DNA of 11,568 nt, from contig DBDB01000027.1 of assembly GCA_002293345.1 (NCBI GenBank), positions 1,532-13,099 of the forward strand, given 5' to 3'. A model generated the notes under the pieces. The model made no database searches and was not told where the DNA came from. It was given only the letters and a program-made list of their open reading frames with translations. The DNA comes from Alistipes sp. UBA943. Lineage in GTDB: Bacteria; Bacteroidota; Bacteroidia; Bacteroidales; Rikenellaceae. Below are positions 1 through 6,391 of the stretch, piece after piece. Made by a program: the position numbers and the translations under genes. Each line of letters begins with the position of its first letter. Positions within the stretch are counted from its first letter, which is position 1.

Positions 1-23
1 GCGGGACAAGGAGGCTCGACTTC
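1..23. repeat. Left arm of a 23-bp perfect inverted repeat
   Basis: These bases are the exact reverse complement of 614-636. The match stops sharply on the inner side: the bases after 23 and before 614 do not pair. The outer side of this arm is cut by the window edge, so the true length is unknown. The partner copy runs on to the right, which suggests a dispersed repeat present in two opposite orientations, or the ends of a small mobile or remnant element. No transposase is visible between the arms. Confidence 0.75.
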
Positions 24-50
24 ACGCCGTTGTTTAGCAGCGGGGATTGA

Positions 51-65
51 GCGCGCTTCGCGCGC
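51..65. other. Short GC-only hairpin
   Basis: Six bases GCGCGC (51-56) pair with GCGCGC (60-65) around a TTC loop. A weaker hairpin, GGGC-TGAA-GCCC, follows at 92-103. There is no T-run directly after either one. They lie in a stretch (24-130) in which I see no credible gene; the open + frame here is arginine-rich and looks spurious. The hairpins may belong to an extragenic palindromic repeat. Confidence 0.45.
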
Positions 66-133
66 CTTAGACCGTCTCGCCCCCATGCGACGGGCTGAAG
101 CCCCTCGCCGACGACGATCTAACAATTTTTTCT

Positions 134-141
134 TATATTTG
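134..141 (+). promoter_or_regulatory. Candidate Bacteroidota -7 promoter element
   Basis: TATATTTG fits the Bacteroidota -7 consensus TAnnTTTG exactly and lies in an AT-rich patch. It would put a transcription start near 145, just before the structured RNA candidate. I see no TTG-type -33 element at the usual distance upstream, so the promoter is incomplete by eye. Confidence 0.45.
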
Positions 142-144
142 CCT

Positions 145-290
145 TCAAATACAGCCTAATCACCTCAAACTACAACATTGATTCGATTTAGGTTCATTTG
201 GGTAAAGGTACGCCTTGGCGTGCGTTTGCTTTGCATGAACAAGGATGTTGTAGTCCCGAGGTGAGCATCGTAGATGCGCGCCTTTTTTTG
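145..290 (+). ncRNA. Candidate structured RNA or leader, ending in a U-tract
   Basis: Bases 160-178 pair with 245-264: 7 bp (TCACCTC with GAGGTGA), a 2x3 internal loop, then 10 bp (ACTACAACAT with ATGTTGTAGT). Inside are a 6-bp stem (192-197 with 235-240) and a hairpin at 208-223 with a CTTG loop. A small hairpin at 265-277 follows, then GCGCC and seven Ts (283-289), as in an intrinsic terminator. GGCGTGC (217-223) can also pair with GCGCGCC (276-282), giving either a pseudoknot or an alternative terminator stem. A TAnnTTTG box sits just upstream. The arrangement suits a stand-alone small RNA of about 140 nt, or an attenuator or riboswitch leader for the ORF that starts at 320. I do not recognise the RNA family; the rod shape loosely recalls 6S RNA, but that is only an impression. 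Confidence 0.5.
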
Positions 291-319
291 TGTGGTTAGG
301 TTGAAAATACTTAACCGTT

Positions 320-538
320 ATGACCAAAGAGGAAAAAACACGCCTGAATTCGAACGAATGGGAAATCGTCGAGGTAAAAAGAACCTTCACGTTCGACGTA
401 GGGATGCGTTGGGATCACAAGAAACACATTACAGAATCCCATTATATGCGGTTTATTAACGACAATGAATTCTCTCTTTTGATCTTCCCTCATCGCTTGA
501 TTGTCGAGGAGTACAAGGTTCGGATCGTTGGGAAATAG
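320..538 (+). CDS. Small hypothetical protein, 72 aa
   Basis: I do not recognise this protein. The ORF starts with ATG 30 bases after the T-run of the putative RNA and ends in TAG. It is highly charged (N-terminus MTKEEKTRLNSNEWEIVEVK), with alternating hydrophobic residues in the second half (FSLLIF, EYKVRIV) that suggest beta strands. There is no signal peptide or membrane segment. Codon use is ordinary and mixed, less GC-rich than in the minus-strand genes. It is the only credible + strand gene in the window, and it lies inside the 23-bp inverted repeat pair (1-23 and 614-636), so it could be cargo of a small element. A minus-strand ORF overlaps it (311-574), but it is less convincing and covers the RNA-like leader. 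Whether either is translated is uncertain. Confidence 0.4.
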   Translation: MTKEEKTRLNSNEWEIVEVKRTFTFDVGMRWDHKKHITESHYMRFINDNEFSLLIFPHRLIVEEYKVRIVGK

Positions 539-613
539 GCGTGCGAAAATCTTGTCCCACCCAACTTCCGCCAATCCGAGAGCAGAGACTGCTTGCAGAC
601 TATGCCGAGGGTA

Positions 614-636
614 GAAGTCGAGCCTCCTTGTCCCGC
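614..636. repeat. Right arm of the 23-bp inverted repeat
   Basis: Exact reverse complement of 1-23, beginning GAAGTCGAGCC and ending TTGTCCCGC. Since the left copy is cut by the window start, the repeat may continue rightward from 636. If so, the sequence left of this window should be the reverse complement of what follows 636. Confidence 0.75.
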
Positions 637-847
637 CCTACATTAGATCTTTATACAGCGGAGGGGGAAGGCGTAGGAGATAGGATTGGGATCCACGTTC
701 AGGTTATTTGTCATATAGAAATTCAGTCTTGGAGCCTCTCTGTCGGAGATAACTCCTGAAGACCAACAGGCTCCTCCAGAAGCCGAATTACTCAATCGAC
801 CGGTAGTAAAGTCACGCCACCCTGCCGCGGGGAGGAGAAGGAATATC
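637..847. other. Intergenic region with a nested hairpin, no credible gene
   Basis: The stretch lies downstream of tsaB. The only ORF reaching in (541-759, +) has no family resemblance I recognise and runs across the repeat arm, so I do not call it a gene. A nested fold is visible at 731-774: GGAGCCT pairs with AGGCTCC, enclosing GGAG-ATAA-CTCC. No T-run follows on either strand, so it is not a standard terminator, although it lies where a tsaB 3' end would be. Confidence 0.4.
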
Positions 848-1540
848 TCAGTGAAAGGAGGTGAATTCTTTCAAATAAAACGGTTCATAGTATGCCACAT
901 CCTCGAACTGTTGCTTTGCAAAAGCCGCGTGTGCCAAACGTGTCAAGCCGAGTGACGATGGGACTACCTCCAAATACACGGCATCTGGCAATACCTCCCG
1001 ACATTTCGATGCTCCCGGACCGAAAATCACGAAAGTCCGTCCCTCATCGCGCCACTCGCGGAAACTGTCACATGTCACAACTTCCGCCACGACCGGGGTC
1101 AGCTCGTGTCCCGATGCGTCGAAAACCTGTGCGTATACCTCCATACGGCGCGCATCCAGCATCGGGCAAAGAAGTGCATCCGAGGGCAATCCCTCTCCAG
1201 ATGCCAATTCCGCAAGCGCAGCCATCGAATTGATCGCAATCAGCGGAATATCCAACCCGTAACACAAGCCCTTGGCCAGTGACGTGCCGATGCGTAAACC
1301 CGTGTATGAGCCCGGACCACGGCCAATCGCAACCGCATCCAGCTCCTCAGGTCGTACCCCGGAATCACGTAACACCTCGTCCACAAATACCGCAGCTTGA
1401 CGTGAGTGATCACGTTCCATGCTCTCGCGAACGGCCAGTGCCGGAGCTGCCCCCTTAAGGGGCAGTGCGGAGGCTGCGGCCCGTGAGAGACAGACGGAAC
1501 AGACCTCAGTCCCTGTTTCGATACACAAAATCAAACCCAT
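848..1540 (-). CDS. tsaB: tRNA threonylcarbamoyladenosine biosynthesis protein TsaB
   Basis: TsaB (YeaZ family, ASKHA fold) works with TsaD and TsaE in the cytoplasm to place the threonylcarbamoyl group on A37 of ANN-decoding tRNAs. The N-terminus MGLILCIETGTEVCS is the usual first strand and turn of the family, and GRGPGSYTGLRIG (residues 73-85) is its signature loop. The 230-aa length is normal. I chose the ATG at 1540 because family members start here; an in-frame ATG at 1552 would add four residues. Residues about 20-35 form an Ala/Pro-rich insert (AAASALPLKGAAPA) in the beta-hairpin after strand 1, where relatives have a short turn; it is encoded by the repeat at 1432-1491. The gene follows susD on the same strand, beyond a hairpin that ends 20 bases before this ATG. 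No separate promoter is evident. Confidence 0.93.
   Translation of the reverse strand: MGLILCIETGTEVCSVCLSRAAASALPLKGAAPALAVRESMERDHSRQAAVFVDEVLRDSGVRPEELDAVAIGRGPGSYTGLRIGTSLAKGLCYGLDIPLIAINSMAALAELASGEGLPSDALLCPMLDARRMEVYAQVFDASGHELTPVVAEVVTCDSFREWRDEGRTFVIFGPGASKCREVLPDAVYLEVVPSSLGLTRLAHAAFAKQQFEDVAYYEPFYLKEFTSFH
1432..1491 (-). repeat. Intragenic palindromic repeat, copy 1 (inside tsaB)
   Basis: This 60-nt segment matches 6673-6730 in the phosphatase-fold gene, in the same orientation. On the minus strand the left block (27 nt, starting GTCTCTCACGGG) differs only by one G in a G-run. The right block (GCAGCTCCGGCAC, one variable base, GGCCG) differs at one base. The 14-nt core between them differs from the other copy but is again self-complementary: on the + strand CTGCCCC (1447-1453) pairs perfectly with GGGGCAG (1459-1465) around CTTAA. 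The blocks also contain an imperfect 13-nt direct repeat (GCAGCCTCCGCAC and GCAGCTCCGGCAC). It encodes about residues 17-37 of TsaB. Confidence 0.85.
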
Positions 1541-1559
1541 AAACGTACGCATTCAACGA

Positions 1560-1585
1560 AACAGGGCAGTATCAACTGCCCTGTT
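1560..1585 (-). terminator. Hairpin terminator downstream of susD
   Basis: A perfect 11-bp stem (AACAGGGCAGT, 1560-1570, with ACTGCCCTGTT, 1575-1585) around a 4-nt loop lies 18 bases past the susD stop. On the minus strand only a short T-rich stretch (TTCGTT) follows, so the U-tract is weak and read-through into tsaB is plausible. Confidence 0.65.
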
Positions 1586-1603
1586 CGATCGTTTCACAAA
1601 TCC

Positions 1604-3253
1604 CTAATAGCCCGGGTTTTGTTTCATATTCTCGTTACGCGCAATCTCCCCGATCGGAACCGGCCACACGTAGTGAGTCGGAACCACAGAAGGCGCGTCC
1701 TGTTGCATCTCATGATCGTAAGTCGTTGCCAACTCATCGACAATACCATCGGCCAACAAGCGTGGCTGTACCTCACGTTGGAATCCTTCATCCCAACGTT
1801 TCAGGTCGAACAAACGACCTCCCTCAGCCACCAACTCGCGTTGACGCTCGTTCTTGATCTCCGTCCAAAGCTCGTCGCCCGAGATGCCGGTCAAACCAGC
1901 CAGACCACGCGAACGACGCAATTCGTTCAACGGAACCAACGCATCTCCACTCAAACGGAAGTGTGCCTCCGCGGCGATCAGGTACATCTCCGCAATACGG
2001 AACATTTTGGGCTTCACGACATACGTGAACAGCGTGCTGTTCAGCTGGAAGTTTACGTTACCCAGATATTTCGAGATCATCGAACCACCTATGCTGAATT
2101 CCGTGTCATCCACATAGATCGCGGAAGGCGTTCCTCCCAGCAGACCCTCTTTACCCTCAGGAGTCTCGTAAGCAATTGCATCTTCATCGTACGGCACCGG
2201 GACCGTGATGTACTGCCCATAACGGTTGTCGCCCGCTACGAACAGATCCACGATCTGTTGCTCCGGAACAAACCACGGCGAACAACGGAACGTGTTGCTC
2301 TCCTTGTCGTACGTCGCAGATACATAGGTGTCATAACCACCGGCCGTGCCCATCGTCGTGCGTACAAGATCCAACTGAACGATATTCTCCGTCGATACGT
2401 CCTGACGCCACATCATCTCCAACGCAGCCTCGGTCTGAACCAGCGGGTAACGTCCCGATGCGATCAACTCGTCGGCCATCTGTGCAGCCGTCGCGTAATC
2501 ACGACGGTACAGCGCGTACTGCGCCTTAAACGCCTTCACGGCATCAGCCGTCAGGTAGATCGAACCCTGCTTGCCCATGTAGTCGCCGGTGTCCGTCAAG
2601 ATGGCTTCGGCGCGTGCGATGTCCTCCTCGATGTTCGCCAACAACTCTTTCAAAGTGCCGCGAACGGGTTGGATCGTCACGTCGGGAAATCCCGGTTTGC
2701 CGTCCTCACGCAGAGGTTTCTGATAGTAGAGTCCCAACTGTGCCTCCAATTCGGCGTCCGTCATCGCAGGCTGCTCGCAGAAGAGCATCGCCGCACGGTA
2801 CATGATCCAAGCACGGAACATATACATCTCACCCATATAACCGGTAACTTGCTCGACCTCGCGTTCCGTTAGAACGTTCATGTCGAGCGTCTTCTGAATG
2901 TGATCCAAAACCACGTTCACCTGATACACGCCGCCGAAGAAGCTGCCCCAGGCACCTGCCACATCAGCGTCGTCGAGCGTGATACTCCACGAGTGAATGA
3001 AGCGGCCCTGATTACCTTTCGTCGCGTTGACCGTACAGTTAAGCACGTCCACGTAGAGATCGGGCACGACATACGAACCACCTGAAATATAGGATTTCGC
3101 CGTGTTATAGATCGCCGCACGCATACCCTGGCAATACTCCTCCGTGTACGTCGTGTCGATCATCGCGCTCGTACGCGGGTTCATGTCCAAATTACACGAC
3201 ACGGCACCGAGCGAGATCCCCAATACTGTAATTAAATAGATTATCTTTTTCAT
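1604..3253 (-). CDS. SusD/RagB family nutrient-binding outer-membrane lipoprotein
   Basis: SusD-like proteins are surface lipoproteins that cap the SusC transporter and hold the ligand (often a glycan, sometimes peptide) for uptake. The N-terminus MKKIIYLITVLGISLGAVSC is a lipoprotein signal peptide with the lipidated cysteine at residue 20, followed by NLDMNP as usual in the family. The C-terminal third carries the typical stretch NERQRELVAEGGRLFDLKRW, and the protein ends in the family-style NENMKQNPGY. Its 549 residues are a normal size. I start at the ATG at 3253; the two extra upstream codons begin with TTG. The gene begins 16 bases after the susC stop, so the two are one operon, closed by the hairpin at 1560-1585. 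The substrate cannot be inferred because no glycoside hydrolase, sulfatase, peptidase or regulator gene is adjacent. Confidence 0.95.
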   Translation of the reverse strand: MKKIIYLITVLGISLGAVSCNLDMNPRTSAMIDTTYTEEYCQGMRAAIYNTAKSYISGGSYVVPDLYVDVLNCTVNATKGNQGRFIHSWSITLDDADVAGAWGSFFGGVYQVNVVLDHIQKTLDMNVLTEREVEQVTGYMGEMYMFRAWIMYRAAMLFCEQPAMTDAELEAQLGLYYQKPLREDGKPGFPDVTIQPVRGTLKELLANIEEDIARAEAILTDTGDYMGKQGSIYLTADAVKAFKAQYALYRRDYATAAQMADELIASGRYPLVQTEAALEMMWRQDVSTENIVQLDLVRTTMGTAGGYDTYVSATYDKESNTFRCSPWFVPEQQIVDLFVAGDNRYGQYITVPVPYDEDAIAYETPEGKEGLLGGTPSAIYVDDTEFSIGGSMISKYLGNVNFQLNSTLFTYVVKPKMFRIAEMYLIAAEAHFRLSGDALVPLNELRRSRGLAGLTGISGDELWTEIKNERQRELVAEGGRLFDLKRWDEGFQREVQPRLLADGIVDELATTYDHEMQQDAPSVVPTHYVWPVPIGEIARNENMKQNPGY

Positions 3254-3269
3254 ATTCAATCCCCCTCAA

Positions 3270-6200
3270 TTAAAATTTCAACTCAAGACCAAATGTAATC
3301 TGACGCGAGTTCGGATACGCATCCACGTCGACACCAATATCAGCCACCTCAGGATCCAATCCCTTATAACCGGTCAATGTCAACAAGTTACGGCCGCCGA
3401 CCCACACCTTCAGGCCCTTGATGAAGCCCGATTTCTTGATCACCTCCGAAGGCAGCGTGTAGCTCAACTGCAAATTCTTCATGCGGAGGAAATCACCCGG
3501 CTCCAACATACGGCTGTCCGTCTGGATCTGTTCCGTCAGGGCGGGGTACTTAGTGTTGTCGCCTTCGACTTTCCAGTAATCCAACGCTTCCGTGATACCG
3601 TTGATCTCTCCCAAGATCTGGTTGGGGTTCGCGAAGAAGTACTTATAGTTGTTGAAGATCAAGTTGCCTGCCACCCAAGCGAAGTCACCCGTCAAGGCGA
3701 TGCCTTTCCATGATGCCGTCAGCGAGAAACCGCCCGTGTAGGGTGCGAAACGTGTTCCACAGCTCACCAGGTCAGCCTGGTTGTAGTTCATCGTCTCGCC
3801 CGTCAGGCCACCCTGCCATACGTCTTTACCCGTTGCAGGATCCACGCGCAACCACTTCTGCATCGACCAAACCGAGTAGGTCTCGCCCACACTCCAGGCG
3901 TTCAAACCTGTCTGAACGCGTTCCAAGTCATCTTCCCACAGTCTGGTCACCTGGTTTTTGTTGTAGTTGAACGTCGTGCGGAAGTTGATGTACCAATCGC
4001 GGTTGCGATAGATGTCCCAGTTCAACGTCAAGTCCACACCCGTGTTGCGCATTCCGCCGATGTTACCCGGCGTCGAGCCCACACCCGTACTTGGAACGCG
4101 GGGGATGTCCATCAACATGTCGGTCGTCTCACGACGGTAGTAGCTGAACTCGATGCCCAAACGCTGCCACAACTGCATGTCGAAACCAACGTTCAACAGC
4201 GACTGGCTCTCCCAACGCAATTCGGGGTAGCCGGGGTTGGCAAGCATCCACGTCACACCGTTTTCTCCATAGTCGGCACCGGCGCCCAGGTAGCTCATCC
4301 ATGCGTAGGAGGCGATCTCGGCGTTACCCTGCGTACCGTAGCTCAATTTCAGGCGCAAGTCCGTGATGGGACGCACGCCGATCAGGAAACTCTCCTTCTT
4401 CATGTTCCACATACCACCCAACGAGTAGAACAACGCGTTGCGGTTCTCTTTCGCGAAGCGCGAGCTCGCGTCGTTACGCAGCGTTCCCTCGATGAAGTAG
4501 CGCTCGTCGAAGTTGTACTCCAAACGTCCGAAGACCGAGTTCGACGCGTAAGCTCCCGAAGAGTAGCTCGGTACACCCGGCACCTCCGTACCCATCGAAA
4601 GGATCAGGAATTCGGGTGACGTAATACCGATCACGCCCACGCCGCGAGAGTTCGTCGAGTTGTAGATCGTCTCGTGACCCAACAACGCGGTGATATTGTG
4701 GCGCTGTTTGATCGAGAATTTATACTCCGCCGTGTTCGTCCATGTATAAGTATAGTAACGCGAATAGTTCTCCGAGGCGCGTCCCGAGCCGAGAACACCA
4801 CCCGCTACCTGTGGCAGATCGGGCGAAGTCTCGCTGTGAGAGTACCAATCCAACGCGTCGCCCGAAAGTACCGAACGTGCCGTGAAGCCCTTGAACGGGG
4901 TCAACTCAACGAATCCCGATCCGTTCAACTGCAAACGGCTCGTGCCGCCAGGACGGTAGTGGGGAGCCAGCAGTGGGTTCAGACCGCCCGTAGTCGACAA
5001 ACGTTTCAGCATTTCGCCGTTCTCGTCATAAAAAGGCTGGTAAGGAGGTGTCAGGAACGATGCGAATACCGGGCTGCCCGACACCAAGGCTCCCTGCGTG
5101 GCCAATGTCTCGGCCGAAGATGCCTCCTGATAGCTCACACCCAGGTTCAAGCCCATGTGGAGCCACTTGTTGGCACGTGTGTCGACGTTCGTACGGAACG
5201 TGTAACGATTCAGCGTCGAACCGGGCAAGATACCCGTCTGGTCCATGTAGTTGCCCGAAAAATAGTACGATGTCTTCTCCGAACCGCCCGTTACGGCCAA
5301 GTCCATCTGGTACATCGGGGCGTTCTTTTTCAAGAAAATGTCCCACCAGTCGTTGTTCAGCGTCTCGTCCCAACCGTTCGACGAAATGTGGTCGCGAACC
5401 CACTGGTTACGTGCATTCTTCAACTGTGCGTCGTAGTTCGGACGTGTCGGTGCCGAAGGATCGCGGCGAACCACCTGAACCGCTGCGTAGTAATCCAACA
5501 ACTGGTCCGTCGTCATCGGGGTCATACGGGGACGTACGGGCGAAGTCATCGAGTACTGGGTACGCAATACGACCTCCGTGTTCTCCTCGCGGTTGCGGCG
5601 TCCGGTCTTGGATACCACATAAATGACACCGTTCGCGGCGCGTGAACCGAAGATCGAAGTCGCGGACGCGTCTTTCAGGAAGTCGATCGACTGGATGTCG
5701 TTCGCGTTCAGCGCGTTCAGCGTGGCACTCGAGATCGGAGCTCCGTCCAAAAGGATCAGCGGCGCCTGAGAGGCTGCTGTCGAGGCGATACCGTGCATGC
5801 GGAAACTCGACGTGGCGCTCAACTCACCGTTCGTAGACATGACTGACAAACCTGCAACCTGACCGCCCAAGGCGTCCATAACGTTGCTGCTCGGACGGTT
5901 CTGGATCTTGTCGCCCTTCACCTGGTCCACAGTCGCCACCGTCGACGTGATCGCCTTTCCGGAGCCGTAACCTACCACAACGACCTCGTCGATCGTCTGG
6001 CTCTCCTCGTTCAGCGTCACATTCACATGAGACTGGCCCGCAACGGAGATGCGGCTCTCCTCGTAACCGAGGTTCGTCACCACAAGAGTGGCATTCGCGG
6101 GGGCCATCAACGTGAATCGTCCGTCGATGTCGGTCGACGTACCATTCGTGGTGCCGGCGACCACCACTGCCGCACCGATGACCGGCTGTCCCAGTCCATC

Positions 6201-6293
6201 GGATACCACACCCGTAACCTGCTTCGTCTGCGCGAACGCCAACGTGCAGGTACTCAGCACGGCAACTAACAATAGTGCAAGTTTCTTAATCAT
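3270..6293 (-). CDS. SusC/RagA family TonB-linked outer-membrane transporter
   Basis: SusC-type proteins are TonB-dependent outer-membrane barrels that import the ligand captured by SusD, driven by TonB-ExbBD. Residues 1-22 (MIKKLALLLVAVLSTCTLAFAQ) are a signal peptide. About 25-95 form a carboxypeptidase-regulatory-like domain (VTGVVSDGLGQPVIGAAVVV), as is usual for SusC. The TonB box is IDEVVVVGYG (101-110). The plug domain follows (LILLDGAP, IQSIDFLKDASATSIFGSRA, about 178-219), and the rest is the barrel, ending with an aromatic residue (LELKF). Its 1007 residues are typical. I start at the ATG at 6293; the longer frame opens with TTG. A Bacteroidota promoter lies about 55 bases upstream. 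There is no extra N-terminal STN signalling domain and no neighbouring sigma/anti-sigma pair, so trans-envelope regulation is not indicated. Confidence 0.96.
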   Translation of the reverse strand: MIKKLALLLVAVLSTCTLAFAQTKQVTGVVSDGLGQPVIGAAVVVAGTTNGTSTDIDGRFTLMAPANATLVVTNLGYEESRISVAGQSHVNVTLNEESQTIDEVVVVGYGSGKAITSTVATVDQVKGDKIQNRPSSNVMDALGGQVAGLSVMSTNGELSATSSFRMHGIASTAASQAPLILLDGAPISSATLNALNANDIQSIDFLKDASATSIFGSRAANGVIYVVSKTGRRNREENTEVVLRTQYSMTSPVRPRMTPMTTDQLLDYYAAVQVVRRDPSAPTRPNYDAQLKNARNQWVRDHISSNGWDETLNNDWWDIFLKKNAPMYQMDLAVTGGSEKTSYYFSGNYMDQTGILPGSTLNRYTFRTNVDTRANKWLHMGLNLGVSYQEASSAETLATQGALVSGSPVFASFLTPPYQPFYDENGEMLKRLSTTGGLNPLLAPHYRPGGTSRLQLNGSGFVELTPFKGFTARSVLSGDALDWYSHSETSPDLPQVAGGVLGSGRASENYSRYYTYTWTNTAEYKFSIKQRHNITALLGHETIYNSTNSRGVGVIGITSPEFLILSMGTEVPGVPSYSSGAYASNSVFGRLEYNFDERYFIEGTLRNDASSRFAKENRNALFYSLGGMWNMKKESFLIGVRPITDLRLKLSYGTQGNAEIASYAWMSYLGAGADYGENGVTWMLANPGYPELRWESQSLLNVGFDMQLWQRLGIEFSYYRRETTDMLMDIPRVPSTGVGSTPGNIGGMRNTGVDLTLNWDIYRNRDWYINFRTTFNYNKNQVTRLWEDDLERVQTGLNAWSVGETYSVWSMQKWLRVDPATGKDVWQGGLTGETMNYNQADLVSCGTRFAPYTGGFSLTASWKGIALTGDFAWVAGNLIFNNYKYFFANPNQILGEINGITEALDYWKVEGDNTKYPALTEQIQTDSRMLEPGDFLRMKNLQLSYTLPSEVIKKSGFIKGLKVWVGGRNLLTLTGYKGLDPEVADIGVDVDAYPNSRQITFGLELKF

Positions 6294-6348
6294 ACCTATT
6301 AGCAAATGTTTGAATTAAAATTGAAATGTATTTTTCAGTCAATTAGGG

Positions 6349-6377
6349 CAAATGTAACAATAATTTTAGAATTGCAA
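6349..6377 (-). promoter_or_regulatory. Promoter of the susC-susD operon
   Basis: On the minus strand TTG (6377-6375) and TACATTTG (6356-6349) are separated by 18 bases, matching the Bacteroidota -33 and -7 (TAnnTTTG) elements. Transcription would start near 6345, giving an AT-rich leader of about 50 nt before the susC ATG. The surrounding 100-bp AT-rich gap is the only clear spacer between the phosphatase-fold gene and susC. Confidence 0.7.
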
Positions 6378-6391
6378 CAGTTTAACCCAAA

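Noticed and set aside
1..159. Open + frame from the left edge to a stop at 157-159, possibly the end of an upstream gene
   Set aside because: Its translation is a low-complexity Arg/Ala-rich string over the repeat arm and GC hairpins, with no protein-like pattern.
311..574. 87-aa minus-strand ORF opposite the 320-538 gene
   Set aside because: It mirrors the + strand ORF and starts with no visible promoter. It is not impossible, but the + strand ORF has a better context.
541..759. 72-aa + strand ORF after the small hypothetical gene
   Set aside because: It opens with GTG, crosses the inverted repeat arm, has no recognisable fold or motif, and ends in a hairpin region; more likely chance or repeat-derived.
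4674..5645. Long (323 aa) + strand ORF
   Set aside because: It is entirely antisense to susC, very rich in Arg and Val, with no domain; a shadow of the coding frame. The 417-aa + frame over susD (1619-2872) is rejected for the same reason.
6294..6305. Upstream TTG start for susC adding four residues
   Set aside because: The ATG at 6293 gives a clean signal peptide (MIKKLALLL); the TTG adds nothing and lacks support.
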